Below, piece by piece: positions 13,161 to 15,170 of a stretch of DNA of 15,170 bases; position 1 is the stretch's first letter; each line of letters begins with the position of its first letter. The translations under genes and the position numbers were made by a program. The notes beneath the pieces are model-generated. The model saw only the letters and a list, made by a program, of their open reading frames with translations, was not told the origin of the DNA and did no database searches. Source of the stretch: Syntrophaceae bacterium UBA2208 (GTDB lineage: Bacteria; Desulfobacterota; BSN033; UBA1163); the NCBI GenBank assembly GCA_002327885.1, contig DCUS01000231.1, positions 4,924 through 20,093 on the forward strand, in the 5' to 3' direction.

Positions 13161-14750
13161 TCATTGATGTTGATACCGAGAGAGGTAGGGGGGCTTAGCA
13201 GGGAGCTTTTTAATTGGGTGGTCGACATTGGCAGCGGCATGCTCCAGCAATTTGAACACCCTCTCGACTTCTTCCGGTGCACCGATGGCCGAGGCAATTT
13301 CCTCTGATGTGAAAGGCTCCCCTTTTTTCTTTTTAAGAAAGGCAAGGACTTCGGTCTGAAGCTGAATCACCCGCCCTGCTGCTTTTTTACCCGCCTCCAC
13401 ACCCGGTTGATGATAGGCATTGACGTTGATCAGTGATGCATAAAATCCCACGGCTCTTTCATAAAGCGCAATCAAGGCGCCGATGGAACGAGCATCTATT
13501 TTTTCAATCGTCAGGGTGATGGATTCCCGATCCTTTTCACTGAGCGCTCTCCGGGTTCCTTGAATGAAGGCATTCAGATAATCACCGCTGCTGGTCTTCC
13601 CATCCAGGAGTAAGGAACGACCGTAACGGTCCTTGAGCACTTCGATAAAAGTGATGAAACAGTTGTTCACCCCCTCGCGAAGTTGCTGGACATAGGCGTG
13701 CTGGTCCGTAGAGCCCTTATTGCCATAAACTGAAATTCCTTGATTGACCTTTTGGCCACGGAGGTCCCTTTCTTTGCCGAGGGATTCCATGATGAGTTGC
13801 TGGAGATATTTCGGAAAGAGTTGGAGTCGATCTTTGTAAGGGAGGATAACCATATCTTTTTTCCCATGACCTCCTGTCGCATGGTACCACATGAGAGCCA
13901 GGAGAGCCGAGGGATTGGATCGGGAATCTTTTTTCCGGGTCAGTTCATCGCAGAGGCGAGCTCCTTCTAAGAGCCCGTCAATATCAATCCCCTGGAGCGC
14001 GGCGGGGAGAAGGCCAACGGCAGAGGTCTCTGAGGTACGCCCCCCCACCCAATCCCACATCGGGAACCTTGCGATCCATCCCTCCTTTTTTGCCATTCGA
14101 TCCAAATCGCTATTTGCTCTGGTAATCGCCACGGCATGTTGTTCAAAACGAAGTTCCTTTGAACGATAGGCTTCCTTTGCCTCAAACATTCCATTTCGTG
14201 TTTCTATCGTCCCTCCACTTTTTGAGATGATGATCGACAACGTCTCCGATAATGCACCTTTTATTTCTTTTAACACTCGGTCGAATCCATCCGGATCGGT
14301 GTTATCAAAAAAATAGGGTTTCAACGGATCTTTTGGGGTTTCCATTGCGCCGGATACAAATTGAGGTCCCAGGGCTGACCCACCAATGCCAATGATCAAC
14401 ATGCGAGAAAAGGGTTTACCCTTTTGAGATTTTATCTTCCCGGCATGGACCCTTTTGGAAAAATCTTTAATGCCCTGGAAGGTCTTCTGAATCTCAGAGG
14501 AGATCTTTTGATCCGGAGCCAAATCGGGGGCGCGGAGCCAGTAGTGGCCTACCATTCTTTTTTCATCAGGATTTGCAATCGCCCCGGATTCAAGGGTAAT
14601 CATGTCCTGGTAAGCCCTTTGCATTTTGGGCTCCATCTGATCAAAATAGTTTTCTGGAAATTTCATCCGGCTGATATCCACCATCAGGCCGATCTCAGGG
14701 TTAAAGCTGAGATACTTCTTATATCGTTCCCATTCTTCGATGCTTTTCAT
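13161..14750 (-). CDS. pgi: Glucose-6-phosphate isomerase
   Basis: Interconverts glucose 6-phosphate and fructose 6-phosphate in the cytoplasm. The 529-residue product shows GIGGSALGPQF (121-131), sugar-phosphate loop SKSGGTIET (176-184), WVGGRTSETSAVG (234-246), catalytic Glu322 in IMESLGKE, GNKGSTDQHAYVQQLREG (343-360) with ring-opening His351, and a C-terminal Lys at 455/456 in EAGKKAAGR. Length and motifs resemble the cyanobacterial/plastid-like bacterial form more than the shorter Bacillus type. Residues about 470-505 (KKKKGEPFTSEEIASAIG and on) form a small helical extension. ATG 14750 has GAGGAG six bases upstream. It follows glucokinase on the same strand after a 141-base gap with hairpins. 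Confidence 0.93.
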   Translation of the reverse strand: MKSIEEWERYKKYLSFNPEIGLMVDISRMKFPENYFDQMEPKMQRAYQDMITLESGAIANPDEKRMVGHYWLRAPDLAPDQKISSEIQKTFQGIKDFSKRVHAGKIKSQKGKPFSRMLIIGIGGSALGPQFVSGAMETPKDPLKPYFFDNTDPDGFDRVLKEIKGALSETLSIIISKSGGTIETRNGMFEAKEAYRSKELRFEQHAVAITRANSDLDRMAKKEGWIARFPMWDWVGGRTSETSAVGLLPAALQGIDIDGLLEGARLCDELTRKKDSRSNPSALLALMWYHATGGHGKKDMVILPYKDRLQLFPKYLQQLIMESLGKERDLRGQKVNQGISVYGNKGSTDQHAYVQQLREGVNNCFITFIEVLKDRYGRSLLLDGKTSSGDYLNAFIQGTRRALSEKDRESITLTIEKIDARSIGALIALYERAVGFYASLINVNAYHQPGVEAGKKAAGRVIQLQTEVLAFLKKKKGEPFTSEEIASAIGAPEEVERVFKLLEHAAANVDHPIKKLPAKPPYLSRYQHQ

Positions 14751-14772
14751 CCCTTACTCCTCAATAGGTACT

Positions 14773-14820
14773 AAAAAACGCCCCTGCCTACCAACAGGCA
14801 GGTGTGCCCCCGCAAGCGGG
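14773..14820 (-). repeat. Double-hairpin element between glucokinase and pgi
   Basis: In minus-strand order: a CCCGC/GCGGG hairpin (14820-14809), then CCTGCCT/AGGCAGG around a six-base loop (14802-14783), four bases, and six T (14778-14773). The second stem relates to the perfect palindrome at 4082-4101 (17 of 20 identical), so it is also a repeat copy. The T-run makes a terminator or partial read-through site between glucokinase and pgi possible. The four-base gap before the T-run weakens that reading. Confidence 0.5.
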
Positions 14821-14891
14821 ATTTCGCAAAGCTCAACTTGCATCCAGACATTTTTGAGCAGCCCGGGGAATATCCCTTTTTCACCGACCCT

Positions 14892-15170
14892 CTAATCCCT
14901 GAGGAGACCCAGCGCACGGGAAGCGGCACCCAGAAGAGCCGTTCTTTCATTCATAATCACCTTCACAGGAATATGAGCCACAATGTGAGATAACCTTCCC
15001 TTGTTTTTGAAGGCTTTCATGAATGTTCCATCTTTGAGTTTCCAGATAATTTTTGGAGCGATTCCGCCTCCTACGAAAACTCCTCCTACTGCCATAACCT
15101 GGAGGGCCAGATTTCCAGCCGCGGCACCGTAGATGGAGGCGAAGAGATCCAATGCCTTCATACATAACTT
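14892..15170 (-). CDS. glk: Glucokinase, C-terminal part (cut by window edge)
   Basis: Only the last 92 codons are visible; the reading frame continues past 15170 without a start. Glucokinase phosphorylates glucose with ATP, supplying the substrate of the downstream pgi. The visible part contains DLFASIYGAAAGNLALQVMA, then the conserved GGVFVGGGIAPKI and KDGTFMKAFKNKGR. HIPVKVIMNERTALLGAA follows near the end. This matches the C-terminal lobe of bacterial glucokinases of the Pfam Glucokinase (E. coli Glk-like) type, rather than the ROK CxCGxxGC type. It stops at TAG 14892, 141 bases before pgi starts. Catalytic residues lie outside the window, so activity cannot be judged. Confidence 0.85.
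   Translation of the reverse strand, partial: KLCMKALDLFASIYGAAAGNLALQVMAVGGVFVGGGIAPKIIWKLKDGTFMKAFKNKGRLSHIVAHIPVKVIMNERTALLGAASRALGLLRD

Overview
The window looks like a piece of chromosome from a Gram-negative bacterium, probably an uncultured relative of the Desulfobacterota (old Deltaproteobacteria). An ExbB/ExbD pair implies an outer membrane. The GH57/DUF3536 protein, the DUF6868-like membrane protein, the three-gene cobalt/nickel importer and the short palindromic repeats between genes all fit that group. The lineage is inferred from gene content and was not tested by any search. I see no rRNA, tRNA, CRISPR array or intact insertion sequence.

Layout. Positions 44-2249 (+) hold cbiM-cbiQ-cbiO, a tightly packed ECF-type cobalt or nickel importer. 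Positions 2334-5924 (+) hold dusB, an alpha/beta hydrolase, prmA and rsmE. Three of these four modify tRNA, ribosomal protein L11 or 16S rRNA. Repeats sit before dusB and before prmA. Positions 5986-7476 (-) hold a 45-codon cysteine-containing protein with its own promoter and terminator, then exbD and exbB. The exbB leader carries a terminator-like hairpin and an upstream element able to compete with it. Positions 7882-8549 (+) hold a zinc-ribbon protein and a mosaic of short unknown ORFs. Positions 8572-9981 (+) hold a nitroreductase-family protein, a 42-residue peptide with eight cysteines, and a universal stress protein closed by a strong terminator. Positions 10142-10384 (-) encode a small two-helix membrane protein. 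Positions 10596-13160 (+) encode a large GH57 protein. It converges stop-to-stop on glucose-6-phosphate isomerase (13161-14750, -), which is preceded by the 3' end of glucokinase running off the window.

Functional themes. The right end is carbohydrate metabolism: an alpha-glucan-type enzyme facing glucokinase and phosphoglucose isomerase, which together take glucose to fructose 6-phosphate. The left end combines metal uptake with translation maintenance. The middle is the least ordinary part. It holds at least five small genes, three with CxxC or clustered cysteines and two of unknown family, plus the exbB leader. These are the best candidates for undescribed biology here.
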